From: an uncultured Pirellulaceae bacterium
Lineage (GTDB): Bacteria > Planctomycetota > Planctomycetia > Pirellulales > Pirellulaceae
Direction: 5' to 3'
NCBI GenBank assembly: GCA_938083195.1
Contig: CALKCK010000009.1
Coordinates: 1-64,000 of the forward strand
DNA length: 64,000 nt
Within the stretch, counting starts at the first letter, position 1, and every line of letters begins with the position of its first letter. Shown in pieces: positions 15,896 to 23,730 of the stretch. Under the pieces are notes generated by a model. That model was given only the letters and a program-made list of their open reading frames with translations, was not told the DNA's origin and did no database searches. The position numbers and the translations under genes were made by a program.

Positions 15896-17272
15896 ATGTT
15901 AGAGAAGCTCCGTCTCATTTTTACGATTCCGGAACTCCGGAACAAGGTCCTGTTTACCTTGGCCCTGCTCGCGGTTTATCGAATCGGATGGCAGATTCCG
16001 CTGCCAATGATCGACCAGGAAGCCGTATCTGAATTCGCCAAGAACATGAGCGGTGACCTGACTAAATTTTTAGCCAAAGTCTCGGTCTTCAGCGGCAGCC
16101 AATTAAACCAGGCCACAATCTTCGGTCTTGGTATCATGCCCTACATCTCTGCATCGATTATTTTGCAGCTGATGGGCACCGTCTACAAGCCTCTCGAAGA
16201 ACTTAAGAAAGAGGGCGAAGCTGGACGCAAAAAAATCAATGAGTACACCCGTTATCTAACCGTTGTCCTTTGCCTTATTCAAAGTGCAGGATATCTCTGG
16301 TTTGTGATCATGGCCGACCCCTCGGGAACCGGCGCGCAGAATATGACCAACGAAGCCTTTGAAGTGGCGAACACGGGTAAGTTGACGTTGGGCTGGCAGT
16401 TGACCGCGATCTTAATCATGACCAGTGGAAGTGTGTTCCTGATGTGGCTCGGCGAGCAAATCGACGAGTATGGCATCGGAAACGGGATTAGCCTCCTGAT
16501 CATGGCCGGTATTGTCGCAATGATGCCGAGTGCTTTGATGAGCCTGTTGAACAACGCGACCTTCGAATTGAACGGTTTCAATTCTGGGATCGGTTTGGAA
16601 AAGATCATCATGTTGGTGATGATGTTCGTTGGCGTGGTTGTCGGAGTCGTTTTCGTAACCCTCGGACAACGTCGTATTCCAACGCAGAGTGCGAAACACG
16701 TTCGAGGAAGACGCGTCTACGGTGGAACAAGACAGTACATGCCTTTGCGTGTTAACCAAGCGGGTGTGATGCCGATTATCTTCGCGCAAAGCCTCTTGAT
16801 GATTCCGCCGTTTATCTTCAGCTACTTCGGTGCAGGAGATGGATTTTTCAGTGGTATCTCTTTGAGCCTCGGAGGACTTCTCGGAGATCCAACCTCGATG
16901 GTCTATAACCTGGTTTATATTGGGATGATTTACTTCTTCTGTTACTTCTGGACAGCGATCACGTTCAATCCGAAAGAAATTTCGGACAACATGAAAGACA
17001 ACGGAACGTTCATTCCAGGTTATCGTCCTGGACGCCGAACAGAGGATTATCTTGAGAAAGTAATCGAACGAATCACTTACGTCGGTGCAGGATTCCTGGC
17101 GTTAATTGCCGTTGTTCCGACAATCATCTCGGAATTACTTGGTGTCGATTATATGGTTGCCAGTTTCTACGGTGGAACAGGCCTCTTGATCGCCGTCAGC
17201 GTGGCGTTCGATCTTGTCCAAAAAATTGATAGCCACCTCGTCATGAGAAATCATGCGGGTCTGCTTGAATAA
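15896..17272 (+). CDS. secY: Preprotein translocase subunit SecY
   Basis: This 458-aa protein is the channel subunit of the Sec translocon, with ten predicted transmembrane helices. PEL RNKVLFTLALLAVYRIG-like N-terminus, NQATIFGLGIMPYISASIILQLM and the C-terminal LLIAVSVAFDLVQKIDSHLVMRN are conserved. Cytoplasmic loop 5 (RRIPTQSAKHVRGRRVYGG) holds the ribosome and SecA-binding basic residues. It ends the ribosomal cluster; adk, map, infA and the alpha operon are not present downstream. Confidence 0.97.
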   Translation: MLEKLRLIFTIPELRNKVLFTLALLAVYRIGWQIPLPMIDQEAVSEFAKNMSGDLTKFLAKVSVFSGSQLNQATIFGLGIMPYISASIILQLMGTVYKPLEELKKEGEAGRKKINEYTRYLTVVLCLIQSAGYLWFVIMADPSGTGAQNMTNEAFEVANTGKLTLGWQLTAILIMTSGSVFLMWLGEQIDEYGIGNGISLLIMAGIVAMMPSALMSLLNNATFELNGFNSGIGLEKIIMLVMMFVGVVVGVVFVTLGQRRIPTQSAKHVRGRRVYGGTRQYMPLRVNQAGVMPIIFAQSLLMIPPFIFSYFGAGDGFFSGISLSLGGLLGDPTSMVYNLVYIGMIYFFCYFWTAITFNPKEISDNMKDNGTFIPGYRPGRRTEDYLEKVIERITYVGAGFLALIAVVPTIISELLGVDYMVASFYGGTGLLIAVSVAFDLVQKIDSHLVMRNHAGLLE

Positions 17273-17307
17273 CTACTTTTAAGTTTTAGATTACGCGGTA
17301 GCAAACA

Positions 17308-17427
17308 GTGAAAATTCCGAAAATTGACAGCGACCTAGTCCCCTATCTGATTCTTCTGGGGATGATCATGGCGGCAACCGGTGCGGGTCAAATGTGGGTC
17401 TTAACAGCCCTAATTCTCCCAAGCTAA
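17308..17427 (+). CDS. Putative 39-aa single-span membrane protein
   Basis: This ORF is too short for the track. A GTG at 17308 opens MKIPKIDSDLVPYLILLGMI..., a 39-residue peptide with one hydrophobic segment (about 12-35), 35 nt after secY on the same strand. The upstream GGTAG is a weak binding site. Its stop codon lies in a 14-bp tandem duplication. It may be a small translocon-associated protein or chance; conservation would decide. Confidence 0.3.
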   Translation: MKIPKIDSDLVPYLILLGMIMAATGAGQMWVLTALILPS

Positions 17428-17438
17428 TTCTCCCAAGC
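17411..17438. repeat. 14-bp direct tandem duplication
   Basis: TAATTCTCCCAAGC occurs twice in a row. The first copy holds the last codons of the 39-codon ORF, and the TAA stop lies at the start of the second copy. The copies are identical, which suggests a recent duplication. Confidence 0.85.
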
Positions 17439-17962
17439 TAATCGGTGAACTCTGATTTCTTCCACCAGTTGAGATCAGTCACCGTTTCTTCGTTTCCTTT
17501 TCTCAGACCGGCATTCGGCTCTGTTGCACGGAACCAGTGTTGGCAACGGAAGAATCGCGGTAGCTCCCCAAAAAAGCACTTCTCGTCCACCACAGCGGGC
17601 GTGGCTATCCACGGGAGTTTGCTCCCGTGGAATTACTCTAAGTTCATGCCACCAACTTCGGCTTTGTAAAATTCACAGCGTCTTGCTAAGCGTTCAGGAG
17701 CGGAGACGAGGAAAGAGCAATTCGTCGCTGCTTGGCATTACTTTTAATTCAAGCATGTTTCTCCCGCTTCACTTCAAAAGACGTCCCCGGCAGATGCTCC
17801 CGACATCCTCTTGATGAATCTCGATCACGTTGGTTACGAAAGGTTCAGTTGAGGGAAACAACAGAGCCTGATTAACCCATTTCTCAAGCTGCAATTTCTA
17901 TCCTTGAAACGAATGAGTCGCGGCAGAATCGGTGCGCTAAAAATTCCAGCGAACTATCTCAA
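17428..17962. other. Intergenic region with REP-like palindrome and decayed frames
   Basis: No intact gene is seen. On the minus strand a short open stretch reads ...SAPERLARRCEFYKAEVGGMNLE and stops; it has a coding look but no start or recognisable domain and may be a remnant. A strong palindrome at 17609-17630 is annotated separately. The region sits between the ribosomal cluster and the convergent tatD-like gene. Confidence 0.5.
17609..17630. repeat. REP-like perfect palindrome
   Basis: CCACGGGAG (17609-17617) and CTCCCGTGG (17622-17630) form a 9-bp GC-rich stem with a TTTG loop, flanked by GTGGCTAT. It has the form of a REP/RAYT-type extragenic palindrome. No RAYT transposase is in the window, and copy number elsewhere is unknown. 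No U-tract makes it a poor terminator. Confidence 0.5.
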
Positions 17963-18742
17963 TTACGAAGCATCCAAATTGAAGACGCGCTTCGCATTGG
18001 CCGTAGTCATCTCAGAAAATAAATCGAGGTCGACGCCTCGCACGTCAGCCAGACAAGTGGCTGTGTGGCAAACCATAGCGGGTTGATTAGGCCGCTTACT
18101 ACGATGGGGATGAGGTGTCAGGTAAGGCGCATCAGTTTCGACTAGGATTCGATCGTCGGGAATTCGAGCAGCAATCCCCCTGAGTTCGTCCGACTTTTTA
18201 AAAGTCACCATACCCGCGAAACTAATGTACATTCCTAAATCAAGACAATGCTGAGCGGTTTCCCACGACCCCGCAAAGGAATGCATAATTCCAATCACTC
18301 TGCCATCGCGTTGGTGCTCATCAAGCATTGCGAGAATATCCGATTCGCATTCTCGCATGTGAATTACGAGGGGTTTTTCTGTTTCAAAGGAGAGCTCAAT
18401 GTGTTTGGCAAACCAGATTCTTTGCCTTTCGATTGGACAGTAGTCCCAATAGCGATCTAAACCAGTTTCTCCAATCGCAACCACCTCTGGCTGGGTTGCG
18501 AGTTCAATAATTTCTTGCCAATCACGTTCCGTTGCATCCTGGCAATGATTAGGGTGGATACCGACCGCCGAGTGGATCTGAGGATATTCCCGGGCAAGTT
18601 CCGAACACTTTCGGCTAGTCATTGCAGTCGTACCGATGGCCGTGATTCCCACTAAACCAGCAGACGAGGCATTTTCGAGCACTTGCCCTAAGATTGGGAG
18701 CAATTGCTCATCTTCGAGATGGGCGTGAGTGTCAAACAACAT
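17963..18742 (-). CDS. TatD family metal-dependent hydrolase (DNase)
   Basis: This 259-aa TIM-barrel protein has the TatD ligands. These are FDTHAHLE at the N-terminus (HxH), GETGLDRYW (metal-bridging Glu), PLVIHMRE (His), GIMHSFAG (His) and the C-terminal LVETDAPYLTP (Asp). Known family members are Mg-dependent 3'-5' exonucleases and act in DNA repair or D-aminoacyl-tRNA metabolism. The start MLFDTHAHL is canonical. A DUF2203 gene is 49 nt upstream on the same strand, so the two may be cotranscribed. Confidence 0.92.
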   Translation of the reverse strand: MLFDTHAHLEDEQLLPILGQVLENASSAGLVGITAIGTTAMTSRKCSELAREYPQIHSAVGIHPNHCQDATERDWQEIIELATQPEVVAIGETGLDRYWDYCPIERQRIWFAKHIELSFETEKPLVIHMRECESDILAMLDEHQRDGRVIGIMHSFAGSWETAQHCLDLGMYISFAGMVTFKKSDELRGIAARIPDDRILVETDAPYLTPHPHRSKRPNQPAMVCHTATCLADVRGVDLDLFSEMTTANAKRVFNLDAS

Positions 18743-18791
18743 GATCGAACCTGAAAGCGTTGCGAACGCTGCCGCTTAAAGTGGACAGAGC

Positions 18792-19256
18792 CTACGAATT
18801 GGAAAAACTTCGATCGCCAGATTGGCGGATCAAGGGTAAATCCACGGGGCGACGCAGTGGACAGTCCTCATCAGCAGGATGCCAGTACATCACTTCTTTA
18901 TCACCTAAATGCCAACACAGACAGACAGCCTCACCCTCCCTCATTGCCGGGAAGTCAACAAACCCTTCGCTGACTTGGGCGGCACCAAGCTCGAGCTGAG
19001 TCAGCTCGTTAACAAATTTATCAAGCCTGTCTGATTTGAGTTCATTTGTCTGCTCAATCGACTCTAACTCTTTTGCGTAGTCGTCATCCTGAGCACCTCC
19101 ACCACGCCCTCCAACAAGGTAGTCAAGCCGCTCCCTCGTTTCGCTGACCTCTTTCGAAAGCACAACGATATCTTGAACGATCATCTTGACTAAAGGCAGC
19201 GTCAAATTCGCTGTTCGAATGGTGAAATTCTTATTTTTTGAGGATGCTGTCTTCAT
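18792..19256 (-). CDS. DUF2203 family protein
   Basis: This 154-aa soluble protein has unknown function. It matches the DUF2203 pattern: an N-terminal helical segment (TIRTANLTLPLVKMIVQDIV...), a Gly-rich loop, a helical middle, then VCLCWHLGDKEVMYWHPADE..PLRRPVDL, the conserved block. It precedes the TatD-like gene by 49 nt. No signal peptide or membrane segment is seen. Confidence 0.8.
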   Translation of the reverse strand: MKTASSKNKNFTIRTANLTLPLVKMIVQDIVVLSKEVSETRERLDYLVGGRGGGAQDDDYAKELESIEQTNELKSDRLDKFVNELTQLELGAAQVSEGFVDFPAMREGEAVCLCWHLGDKEVMYWHPADEDCPLRRPVDLPLIRQSGDRSFSNS

Positions 19257-19803
19257 CCGGATTCAGCCTAAACTGCTGTTACAAATGACGAGGAAATATT
19301 GCCCGGTGGGCTCGCTTATAATTTCATTATAGCTCAGCGATTAATTCTGGATATTGGATGCTGTAAATTTAGGCTGAGGGCCAGTAATTTCGTTCAGCAC
19401 TAACACTCCTCCGCCTCCCGTTTGCCTAAATACGGGCGCGATGAAATGGCCGCTTGTGTCGGATAACACACAATTGCACCGACGTTCGATCATTAAAAAC
19501 AATCAAAATAGAAGGGGAACGATGCCAAATTAGGTGTCGAATGGTGGCAAATAATAATCTCACTTGCGTGCAAATTCCTAAAAATCGACAGTACACGGAG
19601 GCAAAACATGATTAGAAGATGGTTTTGACCCAAAACCACTAAAAAGGGCTTTAGTTTTTGTTGACTATCCTTAGGCACCGCGTAGAGTAAAAAGTGAGGT
19701 TAGTCCCTATTTTCATGTTCAATCTCACCGTCGGAGTTAAAAAACGCGCAGTTTGGTCCCCTGATTTGGATGGGATCAATCTCAAATACAAAGGAATGCG
19801 GGA
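19257..19803. other. Divergent intergenic region upstream of csrA
   Basis: This 547-nt gap has no ORF above about 60 codons that looks real. It contains TATAAT-TTC-ATTATA at 19317-19331, a dyad of two -10-like boxes without matching -35s, and a candidate csrA promoter and leader described separately. Confidence 0.5.
19661..19688 (+). promoter_or_regulatory. Candidate csrA promoter
   Basis: TTGACT at 19661-19666 and TAGAGT at 19683-19688 are spaced by 16 nt. The leader would be about 110 nt. Four GGA trinucleotides (19768, 19773, 19793, 19801) lie before the csrA start, the last two at the ribosome binding site. They are possible CsrA autoregulation sites (inference). Confidence 0.4.
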
Positions 19804-20013
19804 ATGTTAGTTCTCTCTAGGAAGAAAAACGAAAGCATCGTCATCAATGACGACATCACGATCGTTATTGTAGAAATTCGTGGCGACAAAGTACGCCTCG
19901 GCGTCGAGGCCCCCAAAGAGATTCCAGTCCATCGTAGAGAAGTCTACGACGCGATTAAACGGGCTGAAAAAGAGAACATGGAATTGGGCGAACCGGCCGC
20001 CGAGATCGAGTGA
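19804..20013 (+). CDS. csrA: Carbon storage regulator CsrA
   Basis: This 69-aa RNA-binding protein forms a swapped dimer that binds GGA motifs near ribosome binding sites. [20 protein letters not shown] and [22 protein letters not shown] carry the RNA-contacting residues (L4, R6, R44-equivalent). Length is normal, with an acidic tail. The start ATG follows AAAGGAATGCGGGA, which itself contains GGA sites. It is a single gene on the plus strand, followed by the tRNA. Confidence 0.96.
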   Translation: MLVLSRKKNESIVINDDITIVIVEIRGDKVRLGVEAPKEIPVHRREVYDAIKRAEKENMELGEPAAEIE

Positions 20014-20288
20014 CACGCCCGCTCTCACCAGTTTCGACCGTCTTCACAATGCGGTCGCATTCTTAATCATTTTTTCTCTAGAATCTCAGAGAAATTTGCG
20101 CCATTTTTTCGAATTATTTTGAAGGAATTGCAGCCGTATTCTTGAGTAAAAACCCGAGAAAAACCGGCACTCCTTTTAAATTCCAGGAAATGCCCAGCAA
20201 CTCGGTTGCTTGCCCTTGACGAAAAGTAAACCTACAGATTACTTTAGTTCCTTCGCGGTTCTGCCGATACTGGTGGCATCACGATAAC

Positions 20289-20361
20289 GGCCCCTTCGTC
20301 TAGTGGTCTAGGACTCCGGCCTTTCACGCCGGCAACACGGGTTCGAGTCCCGTAGGGGTCA
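20289..20361 (+). tRNA. tRNA-Glu (UUC anticodon)
   Basis: This 73-nt cloverleaf has acceptor GGCCCCT/AGGGGTC (one G-U pair), D-arm, and anticodon stem CCGGC/GCCGG with loop CTTTCAC giving anticodon TTC. The T-arm GGGTTCGAGTCCC follows and the discriminator is A. The CCA end is not encoded. A strong terminator follows 18 nt downstream. Confidence 0.95.
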
Positions 20362-20379
20362 CTTTGAGTGAACTAAGAG

Positions 20380-20416
20380 CCCAAGGCTGTGTCTCATCAC
20401 AGTCTTGGGTTTTTTT
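20380..20416 (+). terminator. Intrinsic terminator after tRNA-Glu
   Basis: CCCAAGGCTGTG (20380-20391) pairs with CACAGTCTTGGG (20398-20409), 12 bp with one G-U, loop TCTCAT, followed by T7. This is a classic Rho-independent terminator. Confidence 0.93.
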
Positions 20417-20447
20417 ATTGGATTGCACAAACCCTTGATCTGCCCCC

Positions 20448-21416
20448 ATGCCAAGTTCAACTTCCAAATCTGGCCTCCGACAAATTGGTACCTCTGGTAT
20501 TTATGTTTCGCCAGTCGCTTTTGGTGCCTGGCCAATCGCAGGCATGACCAGCCTTGGCGTAAATGACGCCGATTCACTGAAGACCATTAAGACAGCTTTT
20601 GAGTCAGGTATTAATTTCATAGACACAGCGCATTGCTACGGTGCCAATGGCGAGAGTGAAAGACTGATTGGAAGAGCGATCGCTGAAGATCGTGGACAAC
20701 TTGTGATTGCCTCCAAAGGAGGAATCCATTGGGACCAAAATATTGTCAGGCATTACGACGGTCGGCCAGAGACGCTAATCGCTCAGTGTGAGCAAAGCCT
20801 CGATCGGATGAAGCTCGATACAATCGACCTTTACTATCTTCATGCACCTGACCCCAATGTTTCTGTAAGTGACTCTGCTACAGCTTTTAACAAACTAATC
20901 GAATCTGGAAAAATTCGCGCTGCCGGAGTCTCAAACCTGAGCCTCTCCGAAATAAAAGCGTTCAATGATGTTTGCCCGATTGCGGCAATCCAACCTCCTT
21001 TTAATATGCTGCAACAAGATATTTGCTCAGATATTATTCCATGGTGTCTTTCCAATGAAATTTCCGTAATTAATTACTGGCCGTTGATGAAAGGCCTACT
21101 CGCTGGAAAAATTCGACGCGGGCATCAATTCGCAGCAGAAGATAAACGCCTAGACTATTCCATTTTTCAAGGCCAACCGTTTGAGTCGGCTCAACAACTG
21201 CTTGATGGACTCGATCAGATCGCAAAAAAAACAGGATACTCGGTTGCCCAAATCGTGGTTAATTGGACCACCCACCAACCTGGAATTACATCCTCGCTTT
21301 GCGGTGGAAAAAGAGCGTGGCAAATCAAGGAGACAGCTGGAGCGATGGGCTGGCAACTTGACTCAGATTGTCTAGCAGCCATTACGGAACTCATCAAAAG
21401 TTTGAAAATAAATTAA
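20448..21416 (+). CDS. Aldo/keto reductase
   Basis: This 322-aa TIM-barrel NAD(P)H oxidoreductase has the catalytic tetrad: FIDTAHCYG (Asp and Tyr), VIASKGG (Lys) and LYYLHAPDP (His). The NADP-binding end is represented by GITSSLCGGKRAWQIKE. No signal peptide is seen. Substrate cannot be inferred. It starts 32 nt after the tRNA terminator and appears to be a single-gene unit. Confidence 0.92.
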   Translation: MPSSTSKSGLRQIGTSGIYVSPVAFGAWPIAGMTSLGVNDADSLKTIKTAFESGINFIDTAHCYGANGESERLIGRAIAEDRGQLVIASKGGIHWDQNIVRHYDGRPETLIAQCEQSLDRMKLDTIDLYYLHAPDPNVSVSDSATAFNKLIESGKIRAAGVSNLSLSEIKAFNDVCPIAAIQPPFNMLQQDICSDIIPWCLSNEISVINYWPLMKGLLAGKIRRGHQFAAEDKRLDYSIFQGQPFESAQQLLDGLDQIAKKTGYSVAQIVVNWTTHQPGITSSLCGGKRAWQIKETAGAMGWQLDSDCLAAITELIKSLKIN

Positions 21417-21750
21417 GACGCCCCCGATGGATCAACCCTCTGGTCTCAAAAATTTGACGTCGATTACGTCCATGTTTTCACCAAGCTATCTTCTGCCCCA
21501 CTCTAGATTTCGCTAATGGTGATTTCGCTAATGGTGATTTCAAATCACAAGTTAGATCTCTTGCTGATTGGAGAAAATTCGGAGACCGCATGTACAGAAT
21601 CAGTGGCTCTCGCCGGAAGCTGGGCAATCCGGAGTGGAGTTTAACGATTGCGTTCGCAACTGCGGACGAACCTAAGGATATACGACGATAACCTTATTGG
21701 ACGCCAATGGGCGCCGCAATTGGATATATTCTCTATCCCCTGGTTTAAAC
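21417..21750. other. Intergenic region with a tandem duplication
   Basis: No gene is seen in this 334-nt stretch. A 15-bp tandem duplication is at 21506-21541. No clear promoter was found. Confidence 0.5.
21506..21541. repeat. 15-bp direct tandem duplication
   Basis: GATTTCGCTAATGGT occurs twice in succession (21506-21520, 21521-21535) and is followed by GATTTC, the start of a third copy. The copies are identical. Confidence 0.9.
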
Positions 21751-22023
21751 GTGACTCAGGAATCAAACGAATCACTGCCCCAACGGATCCTTCGTGCAAG
21801 AGAAATGACTCACCCACGATTGGCCCGCTTTGCTCGGGAAGCACCCGAAAACTGCCAGGAAGTCTACCTGTTTCGCGGTGAAAAATTTTGCGGTGTTAGG
21901 TTTGCGCTGGGATCGTTTCAAGCCGACTGGGATATCACTGAGTCTCAAATTTGTGTTTACAAAGGGACTCACGAGATAGACCGAATCGATCTCAATCCCG
22001 ACCAATCACGCCGGGCAGCATAA
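21751..22023 (+). CDS. Small hypothetical protein
   Basis: I do not recognise this 90-residue protein. Its text looks coding: HPRLARFAREAPENCQEVYLF then CGVRFALGSFQADWDI and a basic end. No signal or membrane segment is seen. The track start (TTG 21697) adds residues that look non-coding. I chose the GTG at 21751; an ATG at 21805 is the other option. Binding sites are weak, so the start is uncertain. Confidence 0.55.
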   Translation: MTQESNESLPQRILRAREMTHPRLARFAREAPENCQEVYLFRGEKFCGVRFALGSFQADWDITESQICVYKGTHEIDRIDLNPDQSRRAA

Positions 22024-22046
22024 GAGTTCCACCCCGGTCAGCGCAC

Positions 22047-22076
22047 GAAAAAAGCGTCTGCTTGAGTGCAGACGCT
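22047..22076 (-). terminator. Intrinsic terminator of the small basic protein gene
   Basis: Read on the minus strand, AGCGTCTGC and GCAGACGCT form a 9-bp stem around ACTCAA, followed by a T-run (the plus strand shows GAAAAAA before the stem). It lies 27 nt after the stop of the small basic protein gene. Confidence 0.9.
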
Positions 22077-22102
22077 ATTCGATGTTATTCCTCAGGTCAG
22101 GA

Positions 22103-22303
22103 TTACTCTTCGTCTTCTTCCTTAACCTTCTTTTTCTTCTTCATCGCAATCTTGGCAACACGCACCTTAGGCATGCCATAAACTTTGTCGCCTTCATTCC
22201 AGCGATCGTCGGCGATCAACTTCTTGAGCCGCTCGGGCCGAGTAAGAACGTTACGAGTTTTTGCCGAACCGGCCTTAATCTTCAAACTTTTGTCGATGGT
22301 CAT
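22103..22303 (-). CDS. PVC-type small basic protein (TIGR04137-like)
   Basis: This 66-aa protein is strongly basic with an acidic end: MTIDKSLKIKAG..KTRNVLTRPERLKKL then WNEGDKVYGMPKVRVAKI and a poly-Lys stretch before EEDEE. It matches my recollection of the small basic protein family described as a signature of the Planctomycetes-Verrucomicrobia-Chlamydiae group, thought to bind nucleic acid. The track begins seven codons earlier; the internal ATG at 22303 gives the family start. It has its own strong terminator and is divergent from pfkA. Confidence 0.8.
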   Translation of the reverse strand: MTIDKSLKIKAGSAKTRNVLTRPERLKKLIADDRWNEGDKVYGMPKVRVAKIAMKKKKKVKEEDEE

Positions 22304-22616
22304 CAGTAATACTTCTATGAACAATTGAGCCGGATATTTGCCGGACAGGGCTTTTGATTGAAAAACTTAAGCTGAGCGTAGCCACGAATTGTACTTGACG
22401 AGGAACGGAGCTTCAAGGGCTAATAACTCGGTAATTTACGTGTTTGAAAGCCTCGATGTAGTCGATTATCGGTTCGATGATGGGAATTCTTGCCCGAATA
22501 ATGCCGCATCGGCCAATCGCCCCTTATTTCACAGGCCTTTCCAGCCTTGATCTGTTGATTCTGTCCATATTTAGATAACTTATTAGCAGACTGATCCGCT
22601 TTTTAGGGACGAAACA
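22304..22616. other. Divergent intergenic region, small basic protein / pfkA
   Basis: This 313-nt gap must hold the promoters of both divergent genes. No pair of boxes stands out by eye, and no small ORF looks real. Confidence 0.4.
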
Positions 22617-23606
22617 ATGAGAATTGGCGTATTTTGCAGTGGCGGCGATGCCCCGGGAATGAATGCTTGCGTCCGGTCCGTCGTACGAACCGCAGCAGAT
22701 AATGACCACGAGGTCGTAGGCATTATGCGAGGCTACCACGGAATGATCCACGAGGAGTTCTTTGTGGATTCCGATGGCCAACGCCACCTGACCCCTTATC
22801 GCGTAACCACCTGGGCAGCTCACGGTGGAGCCCATCTCCGCAGCAGTCGCAGTGAAGAGTTCCGAACCGACACAGGACAGCGTGCTGCCGCAGACATCCT
22901 CAGAAAGCACCAAATTGATGCAATCATTCCCATTGGCGGCGATGGAACGTTTAACGGCGCCTCTGCCTTAAGTAAACACTGGAATGGACAAATCGTTGGC
23001 TGCCCCGGCACAATCGATAACGACCTCATGGGAACCGACTACACCATTGGCTTTTCGACGGCGGTTCAAACGGCTGTCGAGGCGGTCGACAAGATACGCG
23101 ACACAGCATCCAGCCACGACCGCATGTTCCTCGTCGAAGTCATGGGACGACACAGTGGCTACATCGCACTCTACACCGCAATGGCGGCGGGGGCGGATGT
23201 CGTTGCGATTCCAGAAACAGATACCAATTTTACAGAGATCGTCTCGCACCTTAACCGGCTGAAAGAACAAGGACGAACAATGGCGATTATGGTCATCGCC
23301 GAAGGAGATGAAAAAGGAGGAGCGGAACTGATTAACACGCAACTAAAACAGCATGATTGCCCGTTTCAAACCCGGACGATCGTACTCGGACATCTTCAGC
23401 GGGGAGGCAGCCCCACACCAGAAGATCGCAGACGCGCAACCCAAATGGGCCATGGAGCGGTTAAGGCAATACTCGCCGGAGAAACCGGTGTGATGATCGG
23501 TACCCGTGACGACCGCTGTGTTTCAGTTCCATTTGAAAAAACCTATGCCTCGCATCGGCCAGTCTCGCTCGACCTACTCGCTGTCCTCAATGAAATTGCT
23601 TCTTAG
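22617..23606 (+). CDS. pfkA: 6-phosphofructokinase, ATP-type
   Basis: This 329-aa enzyme phosphorylates fructose 6-phosphate to fructose 1,6-bisphosphate in glycolysis. IGVFCSGGDAPGMNA is the N-terminal nucleotide loop. The phosphodonor motifs are GGDGT (107-111) and PGTIDND (130-136). Glycine at both diagnostic positions points to ATP instead of pyrophosphate use, because pyrophosphate enzymes carry GGDDT and PKTIDND. EVMGRHSGYIA and VLGHLQRGGSPT are conserved. It converges on uvrB. Confidence 0.95.
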   Translation: MRIGVFCSGGDAPGMNACVRSVVRTAADNDHEVVGIMRGYHGMIHEEFFVDSDGQRHLTPYRVTTWAAHGGAHLRSSRSEEFRTDTGQRAAADILRKHQIDAIIPIGGDGTFNGASALSKHWNGQIVGCPGTIDNDLMGTDYTIGFSTAVQTAVEAVDKIRDTASSHDRMFLVEVMGRHSGYIALYTAMAAGADVVAIPETDTNFTEIVSHLNRLKEQGRTMAIMVIAEGDEKGGAELINTQLKQHDCPFQTRTIVLGHLQRGGSPTPEDRRRATQMGHGAVKAILAGETGVMIGTRDDRCVSVPFEKTYASHRPVSLDLLAVLNEIAS

Positions 23607-23640
23607 CAAGTGGAAAGCCTTCGACAGTCTACCCTGTGAA

Positions 23641-23730
23641 AATCTATCAAGACGGAATCTATCAAGACGGCTTCTATCAAGACGGCTTCTATCAAGACGG
23701 CTTCTATCAAGACGGCTTCTATCAAGTCGG
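23641..23730. repeat. 15-bp tandem repeat array (6 units) at the uvrB 3' end
   Basis: Six consecutive 15-bp units, (AA/CT)TCTATCAAGACGG, run from 23641 to 23730. The last differs by one base (TCAAGTCGG) and contains the uvrB TGA stop. On the minus strand each unit carries TGATAG in the uvrB frame. The units are near identical and direct, without spacers, so this is not a CRISPR array. Confidence 0.95.

Noticed and set aside
23641-23730. CRISPR array candidate
   Set aside because: Units are 15 bp with no spacers, so this is a simple tandem repeat.
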